A program made the translations under genes and the position numbers. The notes under the pieces were generated by a model. The model saw only the letters and a program-made list of their open reading frames with translations, made no database searches and was not told the DNA's origin. Positions 40,782 to 50,412 of a stretch of DNA of 64,000 bases are shown piece after piece (position 1 is the first letter of the stretch; the number at the start of each line of letters is the position of its first letter). Origin of the DNA: DATLLJ01 sp965229885 (GTDB lineage Bacteria > Acidobacteriota > Vicinamibacteria > Vicinamibacterales > CAVVIG01); the NCBI GenBank assembly GCA_965229885.1, contig CBDDJX010000002.1, positions 62,001 to 126,000 on the forward strand, written 5' to 3'.

Positions 40782-42128
40782 ATGCCAGGACTCGCCGTCG
40801 CCGAACGCACACTCCCGCACAATCTCGAAGCCGAACGCTCCGTCCTGGGCGCGATTCTGCTGCACAACGACGCCTTCAACCTCGCCGCCGAGGTGATCGA
40901 CTCGAAGGATTTCTTCCGCGATGCGCACCGCCGCATCTTCGACAAGATGGTGAAACTCGTCGAACGCGGCGATGCGATCGATCTGGTGACGCTCAAGGAA
41001 GAACTGGGGCGGGCGGGGGAGCTCGACGAGATCGGCGGCCCGGCCTACATCACGGCGCTCGTGGACGGCGTGCCGCGCTCGACCAACGTCGAACATTACG
41101 CGCGGATCGTCAAAGACAAGGCGACCCTCCGAAATCTGATCTATTCCGCCAACAAGATTCTGACGACGGCGTATGAGGGCGGCGAAGATGCGGACGTCGT
41201 CCTCGACCAGGCCGAGCACGCCATCTTCGCGATTGCCGACGACAAGGTGCGCGACGGCTTCGTGTCGCTGCGCGATCTCGCGCAAGCGAGCCTCGAAACC
41301 ATCGAGAGACTGCACGCGCACAAGGAGCTCGTCACCGGCGTGCCCACCGGCTTCACCGATCTCGACGAGATGACATCGGGACTGCAGGCCTCGGACCTCG
41401 TCATCATCGCCGCGCGGCCGTCGATGGGGAAGACGAGCCTCGTGCTCAACATGGCGCAGCACATCGGGACCAAGACCGACATGACCGTCGGGTTGTTCAG
41501 CCTCGAGATGTCGAAGGAGCAGCTGTTCCTGCGGCTGCTGACCTCCGAGGCGCGCATCGACGCGCACCGCCTGCGCGGCGGATTTCTGGGCGAGCGCGAC
41601 TGGGGCAAGCTGTCGGCGGCGATCGGTACGCTCAGCGAAGCGAAGATCTTCATCGACGACACGCCGTCGATTGGCGTGCTCGAAATGCGTGCAAAATGCC
41701 GACGGCTCAAGTCCGAACATGGCCTGCACCTCGTCGTCGTCGATTACATTCAATTGATGCAGGGCCGCGGCCGCTTCGAGAACCGGACGCTCGAGCTCGC
41801 GTCCATCTCGCGGTCCATGAAGGGACTGGCGAAAGAGCTGCACGTGCCGATCGTCGTGCTGTCTCAGCTGTCCCGGGCGCCTGAGTCGCGGTCGGACCAC
41901 CGCCCCCAACTGTCGGATCTGCGTGAGTCCGGCGCCCTCGAGCAGGACGCCGACGTCGTCGTCTTCATCTATCGCGAGGATCTGTACGGCGATCGGAATC
42001 AGCCGGCGGCCGACACCCAGGGCGTGGCGGAGCTCATCATCGGCAAGCAGCGGAACGGACCGACCGGCATCGTCAAGCTCGCCTTCATCCGGGAGTTCAC
42101 GCGCTTCGAAAATCTGGCGCGGGGATGA
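40782..42128 (+). CDS. dnaB: replicative DNA helicase DnaB
   Basis: 448 residues. The N-terminal primase-interaction domain (LPHNLEAERSVLGAILLHND, DFFRDAHRRIFDKMVKL) is joined to a RecA-type motor with Walker A ARPSMGKTSLVLNMA, Walker B LVVVDYIQLMQG, the family block SRSMKGLAKELHVPIVVLSQLSR and the arginine-finger region. A hexameric helicase that unwinds the replication fork. Its stop overlaps the alanine racemase start (ATGA). Complete, with no intein. Confidence 0.97.
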   Translation: MPGLAVAERTLPHNLEAERSVLGAILLHNDAFNLAAEVIDSKDFFRDAHRRIFDKMVKLVERGDAIDLVTLKEELGRAGELDEIGGPAYITALVDGVPRSTNVEHYARIVKDKATLRNLIYSANKILTTAYEGGEDADVVLDQAEHAIFAIADDKVRDGFVSLRDLAQASLETIERLHAHKELVTGVPTGFTDLDEMTSGLQASDLVIIAARPSMGKTSLVLNMAQHIGTKTDMTVGLFSLEMSKEQLFLRLLTSEARIDAHRLRGGFLGERDWGKLSAAIGTLSEAKIFIDDTPSIGVLEMRAKCRRLKSEHGLHLVVVDYIQLMQGRGRFENRTLELASISRSMKGLAKELHVPIVVLSQLSRAPESRSDHRPQLSDLRESGALEQDADVVVFIYREDLYGDRNQPAADTQGVAELIIGKQRNGPTGIVKLAFIREFTRFENLARG

Positions 42129-43285
42129 TCCGGCCCACTGTCGCCCGCGTGGATCTGGGCGCCATCTCGCGCAACTTCAGACACATCACCGAACACCTCG
42201 CGCGGGAACGGCCGGCCGGGCCGCCGCGCGCGATTGCGGTGATCAAGGCGAACGCGTATGGCCACGGCGCGGCGCAGGTCGCGCGCGCGCTCGAGGACGC
42301 CGGCGCCGATCTGCTGGCGTGCGCCGACATCGAGGAAGGGGCCGAGTTGCGCGCCGCCGGCGTGCAGGCGGATATTCTGATCTTCGGCGCCCTCAGCGTC
42401 AGCGATCTGGACGGAGTGTTCGACTGTGGGCTGACGCCGACGATCTCCACCCCCGGTGCCGCGCGCGCCGTGCAGGCGGCGGCGGCCAGGTACAAGCGGC
42501 GCCTTCCCTATCATCTGAAGATCGATACGGGTATGAATCGCCTCGGGTTCCGGTACGACAACCTGCGGCGGACCCTGCCCGAGCTGCTCGCGAGCGAGAA
42601 TCTCGAGCTCAACGCTGTCTACACGCATTTTGCGACCGCCGACGAGCCTGACTCGTCGCTCTTCAACGAGCAGCGCGTGCGATTCGAACGCGCGCTGGCC
42701 GAGATCGACTCTGCCCTTCGACCGGATCAGGGCATCCCGAGCCGGTCGAGGGACGCGGTTCGGCGTCCGTACGTGCACGCGTGCAACAGCGCTGCGCTGC
42801 TGCGAGACGCCCTCGTGTGGTACGACCGCGTGCGGCCCGGTCTGCTGCTGTACGGCATCGTGCCGCCGCCGCTCGCTTCGACCATCGCGCTCGAGCCGGC
42901 GATGACGCTCGTGAGCCGCATCGTCGCCGTGAAAGGCATTCGGCCGGGAGAGGGCGTCGGCTACGGAATGCTGTTCAGGGCCGATACGCCGAGATCGATT
43001 GCGGTAATTCCCGCCGGCTATGCGGACGGCCTCGATCTTCGGCTCGCCGGCCGCGGTGCCGTCCTCATTCGCGGCCGGCGCGCGCCGATCGTCGGTGCGG
43101 TGTCGATGGACATGCTCGCCGCCGATGTGACCGGGCTCGGCGTGGCACCGGGCGACGAAGTCGTGATCCTCGGCTCGCAGGGCGACGATCGGATCGACGT
43201 CCGCGAGATGGCCGCAACCATCGGAACGATTCCATGGGAGATCGTCTGCCGCATTGGTACTCGTATTCAGCGGGTCTATCAGTGA
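42125..43285 (+). CDS. alr: alanine racemase
   Basis: 386 residues. It interconverts L- and D-alanine for peptidoglycan. PLP-binding lysine motif AVIKANAYGHGAAQVARAL near residue 40, HLKIDTGMNRLGFRYD in the barrel, and C-terminal catalytic Tyr in EGVGYGMLFRAD. IPAGYADGLDLRLAGRG and AVSMDMLAADVT are standard. A somewhat long insert (SRSRDAVRRPYVHACNSAAL region near 205-225) precedes the HxxNSA motif. It overlaps dnaB by 4 bases and radA by one base. Confidence 0.95.
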   Translation: MIRPTVARVDLGAISRNFRHITEHLARERPAGPPRAIAVIKANAYGHGAAQVARALEDAGADLLACADIEEGAELRAAGVQADILIFGALSVSDLDGVFDCGLTPTISTPGAARAVQAAAARYKRRLPYHLKIDTGMNRLGFRYDNLRRTLPELLASENLELNAVYTHFATADEPDSSLFNEQRVRFERALAEIDSALRPDQGIPSRSRDAVRRPYVHACNSAALLRDALVWYDRVRPGLLLYGIVPPPLASTIALEPAMTLVSRIVAVKGIRPGEGVGYGMLFRADTPRSIAVIPAGYADGLDLRLAGRGAVLIRGRRAPIVGAVSMDMLAADVTGLGVAPGDEVVILGSQGDDRIDVREMAATIGTIPWEIVCRIGTRIQRVYQ

Positions 43286-44685
43286 TGGCGAAGCGTCCTT
43301 TGAGCGTGTTCGTGTGTCAGGAATGCGGGGCCCAGGCGCCGAAGTGGCTGGGACGCTGCGTGGAGTGCGCGGCGTGGAACTCGCTCGTCGAGGAGCGTGC
43401 GCCGGACCATGAGGCGCATGGGGCAGCCGCGTCGCATCGGTACGCGGACGGCGGCGCATCGACCGGCGCGCAGCTGTATGCCGACGTCGAGCTCGCGCAG
43501 CACGCGCGGCTGTCCACGTCGATCGACGAGTTCGATCGCGTCCTCGGCGGCGGCGTCGTCCCGGGGTCGCTCATTCTCCTCGGTGGGGAACCCGGCATCG
43601 GCAAGTCGACGCTGCTGCTGCAGGCGGCGGCGAATATGGCGCGCACGGCGGGGCCCGTGCTCTACAGCTCAGGCGAAGAGTCGGAGCACCAGATCAAGTC
43701 GCGGGGTGAGCGCCTCGGGGTGGGGACGGCGCCGCTGTACCTGCTGGCCGAAACGTGCCTCGAGCGCATCCTCGAGGAAATCGCGCGCATCAAGCCGGCG
43801 CTCGTGATCGTCGATTCGATTCAGACCGTGTTCTCGCTCAAGTTTCAGTCGGCGCCGGGCAGCATCAGCCAGGTTCGTGAGGCCGCCACCCAGCTGCTGT
43901 TCACGGCCAAGGGACAGAACGTGCCGACGTTTCTCGTCGGCCACATCACCAAGGACGGCAGCCTCGCCGGGCCGAAGGCCCTCGAGCACGTGGTCGACAC
44001 CGTGTTGTATTTCGAGGGCGAGCGCCATCACTCGCACCGTGTCGTTCGAGCCGTGAAGAACCGGTTCGGTGCGGTCAGCGAGCTCGGCGTGTTCGAGATG
44101 ACGGCCGCCGGCCTGCGGCCGGTCCCGAATCCATCTCGGATGTTTCTCGCCGAGCGGCCGACGAACGCGCCGGGCTCGGCCGTGCTGTGCATGGTCGAAG
44201 GCTCGCGCCCGATTCTCGTCGAGGTGCAGGCACTCGTCAGCAGCAGCAGCTACGGGACGGCGCGCCGGATGGCGAGCGGCATTGATCAACAGCGGCTGTC
44301 GCTGCTGCTGGCGGTTCTGGAAAAGCGCGCCGACCTGAATCTGATGGGCGACGATGTGTTTGTGAACATTGCTGGAGGGATGAGCGTCGACGAGCCCGCA
44401 TCGGACCTTGGCGTCGTCGCCGCCATCGCGTCGAGCGTCAGGAACCGCGTGATTCCGCAGACGACGGCGATGTTCGGCGAAGTTGGCCTGGCCGGCGAGG
44501 TGCGCGGTATTTCGCAGGCGACGCTGCGCGTCCGGGAGGCCGCGCAGATGGGATTCACGCGCTGCATCATGCCCGAGGCCAACATCGATCCGTCCGATCG
44601 CGCGGCGCTCGGGGATTGCGAGCTGGTCGGCGTCCGCACGATCGGAGAAGCGCTTGACGCACTGCTCACGACACGGTCCGGCTGA
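43285..44685 (+). CDS. radA: DNA repair protein RadA (Sms)
   Basis: 466 residues from the ATG of the TGATG overlap with alr. Domains in order: C4 zinc finger (FVCQECGAQAPKWLGRCVEC), RecA-like ATPase with Walker A GGEPGIGKSTLLLQAA and the RadA signature KNRFG, then a Lon-protease-like C-terminal domain (DVFVNIAGGMSVDEPASDLG). It promotes branch migration during recombination. A PIN/TRAM protein gene follows, as in other bacteria (disA/yacL neighbourhoods). Confidence 0.96.
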   Translation: MAKRPLSVFVCQECGAQAPKWLGRCVECAAWNSLVEERAPDHEAHGAAASHRYADGGASTGAQLYADVELAQHARLSTSIDEFDRVLGGGVVPGSLILLGGEPGIGKSTLLLQAAANMARTAGPVLYSSGEESEHQIKSRGERLGVGTAPLYLLAETCLERILEEIARIKPALVIVDSIQTVFSLKFQSAPGSISQVREAATQLLFTAKGQNVPTFLVGHITKDGSLAGPKALEHVVDTVLYFEGERHHSHRVVRAVKNRFGAVSELGVFEMTAAGLRPVPNPSRMFLAERPTNAPGSAVLCMVEGSRPILVEVQALVSSSSYGTARRMASGIDQQRLSLLLAVLEKRADLNLMGDDVFVNIAGGMSVDEPASDLGVVAAIASSVRNRVIPQTTAMFGEVGLAGEVRGISQATLRVREAAQMGFTRCIMPEANIDPSDRAALGDCELVGVRTIGEALDALLTTRSG

Positions 44686-44716
44686 AGCCGGCCGCGACGT
44701 ACGCAAAGTACGTGGT

Positions 44717-45739
44717 ATGGTGAGCTCGAAGACCCTGGCCGCCGGTCTCCTTAGTCATATGGCGGCGGCGTTATTTCGAGACCCTGGGAAGCCTATGGCC
44801 TGGTTCGCTCGCGCGCGCGTGCTGTTCGAAAGCCGTCTCCGCGAGACGGCGGTCACGCGCGTCCTCGGCGCGCTGATCGGCTGTACCATCGGCCTTGGTC
44901 TCGCGCGCGCCATTGGCGCCGGCCTGTTTTGGGCCGACACGGGCGACCGCCGCGTCGAGTTCCTCCACAGCGTCATCCTGATTGTGCTGCCGTACCTGGG
45001 GCTGGTCATCGGGGGCAAGCACGGGGAATGGCTCGAGCCGGCGCGTCTCATCAGCCTGTTCCGGGCGGCGGGGCCGCAGCGCCGCTATAAGATTCTCGAC
45101 ACGAGCGCGATCATCGACGGACGGGTCGCCGATGTGTGTGAAACCGGATTCATCGACGGCGCGCTGGTCATTCCGCAGTTCGTGCTGAAAGAGCTTCAGC
45201 TCATTGCCGACTCGGCGGATTCGCTCAAACGCAATCGCGGCCGCCGCAGCCTCGACGTCCTGCAGAGGATCCAAAAGATGTCGGGCGTCGAGGTCGTGAT
45301 CTCGGATATCGACTTCCCGGAGATCAAGGAAGTCGATCTCAAGCTGATTGCGCTCGCCCGCACATCGCCTGAGAAAATCGTCACCAACGACTTCAATCTC
45401 AACAAAGTCGCGCAGCTCCGGGCTGTCGAGGCGCTGAACGTCAACGAACTCGCCAACTCGCTCAGGCCGGTGGTGCTGCCAGGCGAGATCATGAAGGCCT
45501 TCATCCTCAAGGAAGGCAAGGAGTACAACCAGGGCGTCGCGTATCTCGACGATGGAACGATGGTTGTCGTGGACAACGCCCGCAAGATGATCCGCAAGAC
45601 CATCGAGATCGTCGTCACGTCGGTGCTGCAGACGACGGCCGGGAAAATGATCTTCGGGCGGTACATCGAGGTTGGGGTGTCGGCGTCGCGCGCCGTCGAG
45701 CGCGATCGGCCGGGACCTGTGCAAGCGCAGTCGACTTGA
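44717..45739 (+). CDS. PIN/TRAM domain protein (YacL-like)
   Basis: 340 residues from ATG 44717; ATGs at 44759 and 44795 are alternatives because no clear ribosome site is seen. Two N-terminal membrane helices (about 45-65 and 80-100) are followed by a PIN nuclease domain (KILDTSAIIDGRVADVCETGF, with acidic residues later at TNDFNLNKVAQLR) and a TRAM RNA-binding domain (GEIMKAFILKEGKEYNQGVAYLDDGTMVVVDNA). Probably a membrane-anchored RNase. Its stop overlaps the plsC start (TTGA). Confidence 0.9.
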   Translation: MVSSKTLAAGLLSHMAAALFRDPGKPMAWFARARVLFESRLRETAVTRVLGALIGCTIGLGLARAIGAGLFWADTGDRRVEFLHSVILIVLPYLGLVIGGKHGEWLEPARLISLFRAAGPQRRYKILDTSAIIDGRVADVCETGFIDGALVIPQFVLKELQLIADSADSLKRNRGRRSLDVLQRIQKMSGVEVVISDIDFPEIKEVDLKLIALARTSPEKIVTNDFNLNKVAQLRAVEALNVNELANSLRPVVLPGEIMKAFILKEGKEYNQGVAYLDDGTMVVVDNARKMIRKTIEIVVTSVLQTTAGKMIFGRYIEVGVSASRAVERDRPGPVQAQST

Positions 45740-46485
45740 AGCTTCCTCCTTATCACTGGTGGCGGACGGTGTTCTTTCTGATTCCCGCGATCAGCGTCTA
45801 TACGATCGTGCTCGGAGTGACGTCGATCGTCTCGAGCCTGTTCGATCGGCGCGGACATGTCGCGCACCTCTGCGCCCGCACGTGGTCGTGGCTGATCCTG
45901 AAAACAACCGGCGTGCGCGTCGAGGTCGAAGGCCTGGAGCGCGTGGTCCCTGGCGCGACCCATGTCTTCGTATCCAATCACCAGAGCATCTACGATATCC
46001 CGGTGATCTTCGTATCGCTGCCGTATCAGCTGCGGATTATCGCGAAGGCGTCGCTGGCGCGGTTCCCGGTTCTTGGATGGCACCTCCGGCGCGGCGGCCA
46101 TCTGTTTGTCGATCGTCAACACCCGGATCGCGCCAGCATCCTCGGGCGCTGGCGCGCGCTGGTCTCTGAAGGGTTGTCGCTCCTGATTTTTGCCGAGGGG
46201 ACTCGGAGCCGGGACGGCCGCGTCGCGCGCTTCAAAGCCGGCAGCTTTCTGCTCGCGATTGAGGCCGGGCTGCCGATTGTGCCACTGGCGGTCATCGGCA
46301 CGCGTCAGGTGATGCCGAAGGGGCGGCTGCGGACCGAGCCCGCCGTTGTCCGGCTGATCGTCCACGATCCGATTCACCCGCCGGTGATCGATGCTCCGAC
46401 CACGCAGGATGCGAAGGCGCTCGCGGATCGCGTCCACCGCGTTGTTGCGGACACCGTGGATAAATCGCAGAATGGCAGGAAGTGA
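45736..46485 (+). CDS. plsC: 1-acyl-sn-glycerol-3-phosphate acyltransferase
   Basis: 249 residues from a TTG that overlaps the preceding stop. Membrane-anchored lysophosphatidate acyltransferase for phospholipid synthesis. Acyltransferase motifs: NHQSIYDIPVIF (HX4D), then FPVLGWHLRRGGHLFVDR, FAEGTRSRDGRVARFKAGSF and the final LPIVPLAVIGT block, all in standard order and spacing. It is followed by ispDF after 31 bases. Confidence 0.93.
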   Translation: MKLPPYHWWRTVFFLIPAISVYTIVLGVTSIVSSLFDRRGHVAHLCARTWSWLILKTTGVRVEVEGLERVVPGATHVFVSNHQSIYDIPVIFVSLPYQLRIIAKASLARFPVLGWHLRRGGHLFVDRQHPDRASILGRWRALVSEGLSLLIFAEGTRSRDGRVARFKAGSFLLAIEAGLPIVPLAVIGTRQVMPKGRLRTEPAVVRLIVHDPIHPPVIDAPTTQDAKALADRVHRVVADTVDKSQNGRK

Positions 46486-46516
46486 CGAAGGACGAAGAAG
46501 TGAATGGACATGCGCC

Positions 46517-47680
46517 ATGTTTGTAACGGCGATCATTGCTGCGGGCGGACGCGGCCTGCGGTTCGGGGGTGCGCGTCCCAAGCAGTTGCTGCTGCTCGAT
46601 GGGCGAACGCTGCTCGAGCGGAGCGTCGAGGCGTTCCTCGCGCATCCGTCGATCGACGAGGTCGTGGTCGCCCTTCCGCCTGACGTCGCCCAGGATCCGC
46701 CCGAGTACCTTCGGTCTGCGACCAAGCCGCTGCGCATGGTCGCCGGCGGCGCACGTCGGCAGGACTCGGTATCGAACGCCCTTGCCGTCGCGGCCGCGGC
46801 GAGCGATCTGTTCCTGATTCACGACGCAGCGCGGCCGTTTGTCTCGGCGGAGCTGATCGGCCGCACGATTGAGGCCGCTGCGGCGCACGGCGCCGCGATT
46901 GCCGCGATTGCGGTCAGCGACACGGTTAAGCGGGTGCGCCACGATCACGTGATTACGGAGACGATTCCGCGCGAGACGATCGTGCTCGCGCAGACGCCGC
47001 AGGGATTCCGCCGCGACGTGCTCGCGGCGGCGGTGGCGCTCGGGCAATCGGGTGTCGAGGCCACCGACGAAGCGGCCCTGGCCGAGCGCGCCGGCTATGC
47101 CGTGCACGTTGTCGCTGGCGAGGCGAACAACATCAAGATCACGACGGCGGAGGATCTCGACGCCGCGCGTCGAAGAATGTTGCCGGGTCGCGCGGGTCTG
47201 GGTTACGACCTGCATCGGTTGGTGCCAGGGCGCCCGTTGATTCTCGGCGGCGTCACCATCCCGTCGGATCGTGGGGCGCTTGGACATTCGGATGCCGACG
47301 TCGTGTGCCACGCGGTGACCGACGCGATTCTCGGGGCCGCCGCGCTTGGTGACATCGGCCTTCACTTTCCTGACTCCGATCCCAGTTGGAAAGATGCGAG
47401 GAGCCTGGACTTGCTGCGTCAGGCGGTGGCGATGGCCGTGGAAAGCGGATTCGAGGTCGGTAATGTTGACGTCACGGTGATGCTCGAATCGCCGAAGCTG
47501 CGGGGCCACATCGATCAGATCCGCGCGGCGCTCGCTGCCGTGCTTGGCGTCGCGGGTGATCAGATCAGCGTCAAAGCGAAGACGAACGAAGGCGTCGATG
47601 CGATCGGACGCGGGGAAGCGATTGCCGCCCAGGCGATCGCGTTCTTAGGGAGCCGTTCGGCCTTGAGCCTTCAGCCATGA
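46517..47680 (+). CDS. ispDF: bifunctional IspD-IspF fusion enzyme
   Basis: 387 residues from ATG 46517. IspD half (about 1-222): VTAIIAAGGRGLRFGGARPKQLLLLDGR nucleotide loop, AAGDSVSNA-like GARRQDSVSNAL, HDAARPFVS. IspF half (about 225-387): GLGYDLHRLVPGRPLILGGV with the zinc ligands Asp and His, LGHSDADVVCHAVTDAIL, and GDIGLHFPDSDP. Steps 3 and 5 of the MEP pathway; step 4 (ispE) is encoded at 35817. Fusion of these two is known from several phyla and fits operon economy. Confidence 0.95.
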   Translation: MFVTAIIAAGGRGLRFGGARPKQLLLLDGRTLLERSVEAFLAHPSIDEVVVALPPDVAQDPPEYLRSATKPLRMVAGGARRQDSVSNALAVAAAASDLFLIHDAARPFVSAELIGRTIEAAAAHGAAIAAIAVSDTVKRVRHDHVITETIPRETIVLAQTPQGFRRDVLAAAVALGQSGVEATDEAALAERAGYAVHVVAGEANNIKITTAEDLDAARRRMLPGRAGLGYDLHRLVPGRPLILGGVTIPSDRGALGHSDADVVCHAVTDAILGAAALGDIGLHFPDSDPSWKDARSLDLLRQAVAMAVESGFEVGNVDVTVMLESPKLRGHIDQIRAALAAVLGVAGDQISVKAKTNEGVDAIGRGEAIAAQAIAFLGSRSALSLQP

Positions 47681-47687
47681 GTCCGTT

Positions 47688-49205
47688 GTGATACGAGTTC
47701 GATTCGCTCCAAGCCCGACCGGACAGCTGCACGTCGGCAACGCACGGACGGCGTTGTTCAACTGGCTGCTGGCGCGTGGTCAGGAAGAAGAGATACCAGG
47801 GGTCTTCATTCTGCGGATCGAAGACACAGACGTCGAGCGGTCGACGCGCGAGTCCGAGGACGCGATCGCCCGCGATCTCCGCTGGCTGGGCCTCGACTGG
47901 GACGAGGGGCCCGATGTCGGCGGCGCTCTTGGTCCATATCGCCAGTCCGAGCGCCTGCACCTCTATCAGTCATTTGCGAAAGAACTGCTCGGCGCCGACT
48001 CCGCGTATTACTGTTTCTGCTCGACGGAGCAGCTCGAAGCAGAGCGTCAGGCGGCTGTGGCGGGCGGACGTCCCGTGCAATACGCCGGGACGTGCCGCCA
48101 TCTTTCGCCGGAGGAAGCGACGTCGAGGATGGCCGCTGGTTGGCAGCCCGCGATTCGTTTTCGTGTGCCCGAAGGTCCCGATATCGTCGTCACCGACCTT
48201 GTCCGCGGCGAGGTGCGCTTTCAGAACGACGTCATTGGCGATCCGGTCATCGTCCGCGCTGACGGCACGCCCGCCTATAACTTCGCCGCCGTCGTCGACG
48301 ATGCGCTGATGGAAGTGACGCATGTGATCCGGGGTGAGGACCACCTCTCGAATACACCGCGCCAGCTTCTCCTCTACGAGGCGCTCGGCTTCACGCCGCC
48401 TCAGTTCGCGCACCTGGCGCTCGTCGTGGGGCCGGATCACGGTCCGTTGTCGAAGCGTGACGGGGCGACGTCGGTCGCGGAGTTCCGCGCGAAGGGCTAC
48501 CTCCCCGAGGCGCTGGTCAATTACCTCGCGTTGATTGGCTGGTCGCCTGGAGACGACGTCGAGTTGATGTCGATTGACGAGCTCGCGCGCCATTTTTCGC
48601 TCGAGCGCGTGGGACACAGTTCGGGCGTGTTCGACGAAGAGAAGCTGGCGTGGGTGAATCGGCACTACCTGAAGATCGCCGACCCGGCGCGGATTGCCAA
48701 GCTGTCGGTGCCGTTCTTGAACGCAGCCGGCGTGCAGATGACGCCCGACGATCGCGGGAGGCAGTTCCTGACCGGGGCGATGTCCATGATCACGGCGTCG
48801 GTCGATCGCCTCAATCAGGTGCCCGCGCGCCTGGCGTTCCTGTTTGATTACGACGCAGCGCGGACGCTCGCCGACCCGCACGTGCGAGAGGAGATGAGCG
48901 GCGAGGGAGCTCGAGCCGTTGCTGCCGCGCTGGCCGGAGAACTGGCTGCCGCGCCGCGCCTCGATCGCGAACGGTTTCGAGCGGTCGCCAACCAGGTGAA
49001 GGCCCGCACCGGCCAGAAGGGGAAGGCGCTGTTCCATCCGATCCGCGTCGCCCTGACGGGACGGGCCGAAGGCCCTGAGCTCGATCTCGCGCTGCCGGCG
49101 ATCGACAGTGGCGCCGACCTGCCGCGCGACGCCGGCTTGCCGACGATCATGGGATGCCGGGAGCGCGTACTGGCGTTCCTCAACACGCTTGAGAGCGCCG
49201 ATTGA
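47688..49205 (+). CDS. gltX: glutamyl-tRNA synthetase
   Basis: 505 residues from GTG 47688. Class I aminoacyl-tRNA synthetase: RVRFAPSPTGQLHVGNARTALFNWLLAR (HIGH motif as HVGN), RIEDTDVERSTRES, the signature region VIRGEDHLSNTPRQLLLYEALG and the KMSKS-type loop LSKRDGATSV. The anticodon-binding domain covers the C-terminal 180 residues. It starts 7 bases after ispDF. Whether it also charges tRNA-Gln cannot be judged from this window. Confidence 0.95.
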   Translation: MIRVRFAPSPTGQLHVGNARTALFNWLLARGQEEEIPGVFILRIEDTDVERSTRESEDAIARDLRWLGLDWDEGPDVGGALGPYRQSERLHLYQSFAKELLGADSAYYCFCSTEQLEAERQAAVAGGRPVQYAGTCRHLSPEEATSRMAAGWQPAIRFRVPEGPDIVVTDLVRGEVRFQNDVIGDPVIVRADGTPAYNFAAVVDDALMEVTHVIRGEDHLSNTPRQLLLYEALGFTPPQFAHLALVVGPDHGPLSKRDGATSVAEFRAKGYLPEALVNYLALIGWSPGDDVELMSIDELARHFSLERVGHSSGVFDEEKLAWVNRHYLKIADPARIAKLSVPFLNAAGVQMTPDDRGRQFLTGAMSMITASVDRLNQVPARLAFLFDYDAARTLADPHVREEMSGEGARAVAAALAGELAAAPRLDRERFRAVANQVKARTGQKGKALFHPIRVALTGRAEGPELDLALPAIDSGADLPRDAGLPTIMGCRERVLAFLNTLESAD

Positions 49206-49311
49206 CGCGCGACGCGGCGCCTGTGGCCATGCGAGCCCGAGGCCAGGCGAGGCCGAGGGCGAGCATCCGCGTCAGTTCGCGCTCGGAGTGGGGCCCCAGC
49301 GCCGGTGAAGC

Positions 49312-50049
49312 ATGTTGATTTACGGAGTGAATCCCGTGCTCGAAGCCTTACGCGCGGGACGCGTCAACGAGGTGCGCGTCAGCGCGCGCGGGGGCGAACG
49401 CGTTCGGGACGTGATCACGCTTGCCGAACGGGTGCGCGTGGCGATCAGGCAGGTCGCTCCCGATGAGCTCGATCGCCTCGCGTGCGGCGCTGCACATCAG
49501 GGCGTCGTCGCCGAGGTGCGCCAGGCGAAGAATGTCGGCGTCGACGATCTCATCGTCCACGCGAAAGGCGCGCCGCTCGTCGTGGTGCTCGATCAGATTG
49601 AAGATCCCCAGAACGTCGGCGCGATTCTGAGGACGGTGGATGGGGCTGGCGCCGACGGCGTCGTGCGGCAGTCGCGTCATGCGGCGCGGCTCGACGGCGC
49701 GGCGGCGAAGGCGTCGGCTGGCGCCGTGGCTCATGTGAAGATCGCGGAGGTCGTCAATATCGCGCGCGCACTCGAGGCGCTCAAGGCTGCCGGTGTCTGG
49801 ACCGTCGGGTTGGCGGGCGACGCCGCGACACACTACGATGAGATCGACTTCACGCTGCCGACCGCGCTCGTCGTGGGCGCCGAAGGGACGGGTCTGCGCC
49901 GTCTGGTGCGGGAGCGGTGCGACTGGCTGGTCTCGATCCCGATGCGGGGCCGCGTGGAGAGCTTGAATGTGTCTGTCGCCACCGGAATCGTTCTCTTTGA
50001 AGCCCTGAGGCAACGGCGAAAAGTGGTCGGGCGCCCGGTCTGTCCATAG
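49312..50049 (+). CDS. rlmB: 23S rRNA (guanosine-2'-O-)-methyltransferase, SPOUT family
   Basis: 245 residues. The N-terminal RNA-binding domain (IYGVNPVLEALRAGRVNEVRV) is followed by a SPOUT trefoil-knot methyltransferase: LVVVLDQIEDPQNVGAILRTVDG, VVGAEGTGLRRLVRERCD and IPMRGRVESLNVSVATGIVLFEA. The order fits RlmB/TrmH-family 2'-O-methyltransferases that modify 23S rRNA G2251 (E. coli numbering). It lies 107 bases after gltX and 58 bases before the tRNA cluster. Confidence 0.9.
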   Translation: MLIYGVNPVLEALRAGRVNEVRVSARGGERVRDVITLAERVRVAIRQVAPDELDRLACGAAHQGVVAEVRQAKNVGVDDLIVHAKGAPLVVVLDQIEDPQNVGAILRTVDGAGADGVVRQSRHAARLDGAAAKASAGAVAHVKIAEVVNIARALEALKAAGVWTVGLAGDAATHYDEIDFTLPTALVVGAEGTGLRRLVRERCDWLVSIPMRGRVESLNVSVATGIVLFEALRQRRKVVGRPVCP

Positions 50050-50107
50050 ACAGGGCGGCCAACGGGTTGCACGTCTGGCACAGGACGTGCTAAACTCTCC
50101 GTTTTGT

Positions 50108-50184
50108 GCTGGCGTAGCTCAGGCCGGTAGAGCAGCTGATTTGTAATCAGCAGGTCGGGGGTTCAAATCCCTTCGCCAGCTCCA
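50108..50184 (+). tRNA. tRNA-Thr (TGT)
   Basis: 77 bases with encoded CCA. The acceptor stem GCTGGCG/CGCCAGC and the anticodon stem CTGAT/ATCAG hold TTTGTAA (anticodon TGT). First of four tRNAs before tuf. Confidence 0.95.
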
Positions 50185-50234
50185 TCGGACTGAACGCGAT
50201 CAGGAAAACAGCGTTTCCACACACACAGCCAGCT

Positions 50235-50321
50235 GGCGAGGTAGCGAAGCGGTCAAACGCAGCAGACTGTAAATCTGTCGCCCTAGCGGCTTCGAAGGTT
50301 CGAGTCCTTCCCTCGCCACCA
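50235..50321 (+). tRNA. tRNA-Tyr (GTA)
   Basis: 87 bases with encoded CCA and the long variable arm of tRNA-Tyr. The acceptor stem is GGCGAGG/CCTCGCC and the anticodon loop CTGTAAA gives GTA. Confidence 0.95.
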
Positions 50322-50337
50322 ATTGGGGGATCGGGAA

Positions 50338-50412
50338 GCGGGAGTAACTCAGTGGTAGAGTCACAGCCTTCCAAGCTGTTGGTCGCGGGTTCGATCCCCG
50401 TCTCCCGCTCCA
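50338..50412 (+). tRNA. tRNA-Gly (TCC)
   Basis: 75 bases with encoded CCA. The acceptor stem is GCGGGAG/CTCCCGC and the anticodon stem CAGC/GCTG encloses CTTCCAA (anticodon TCC). Confidence 0.95.
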
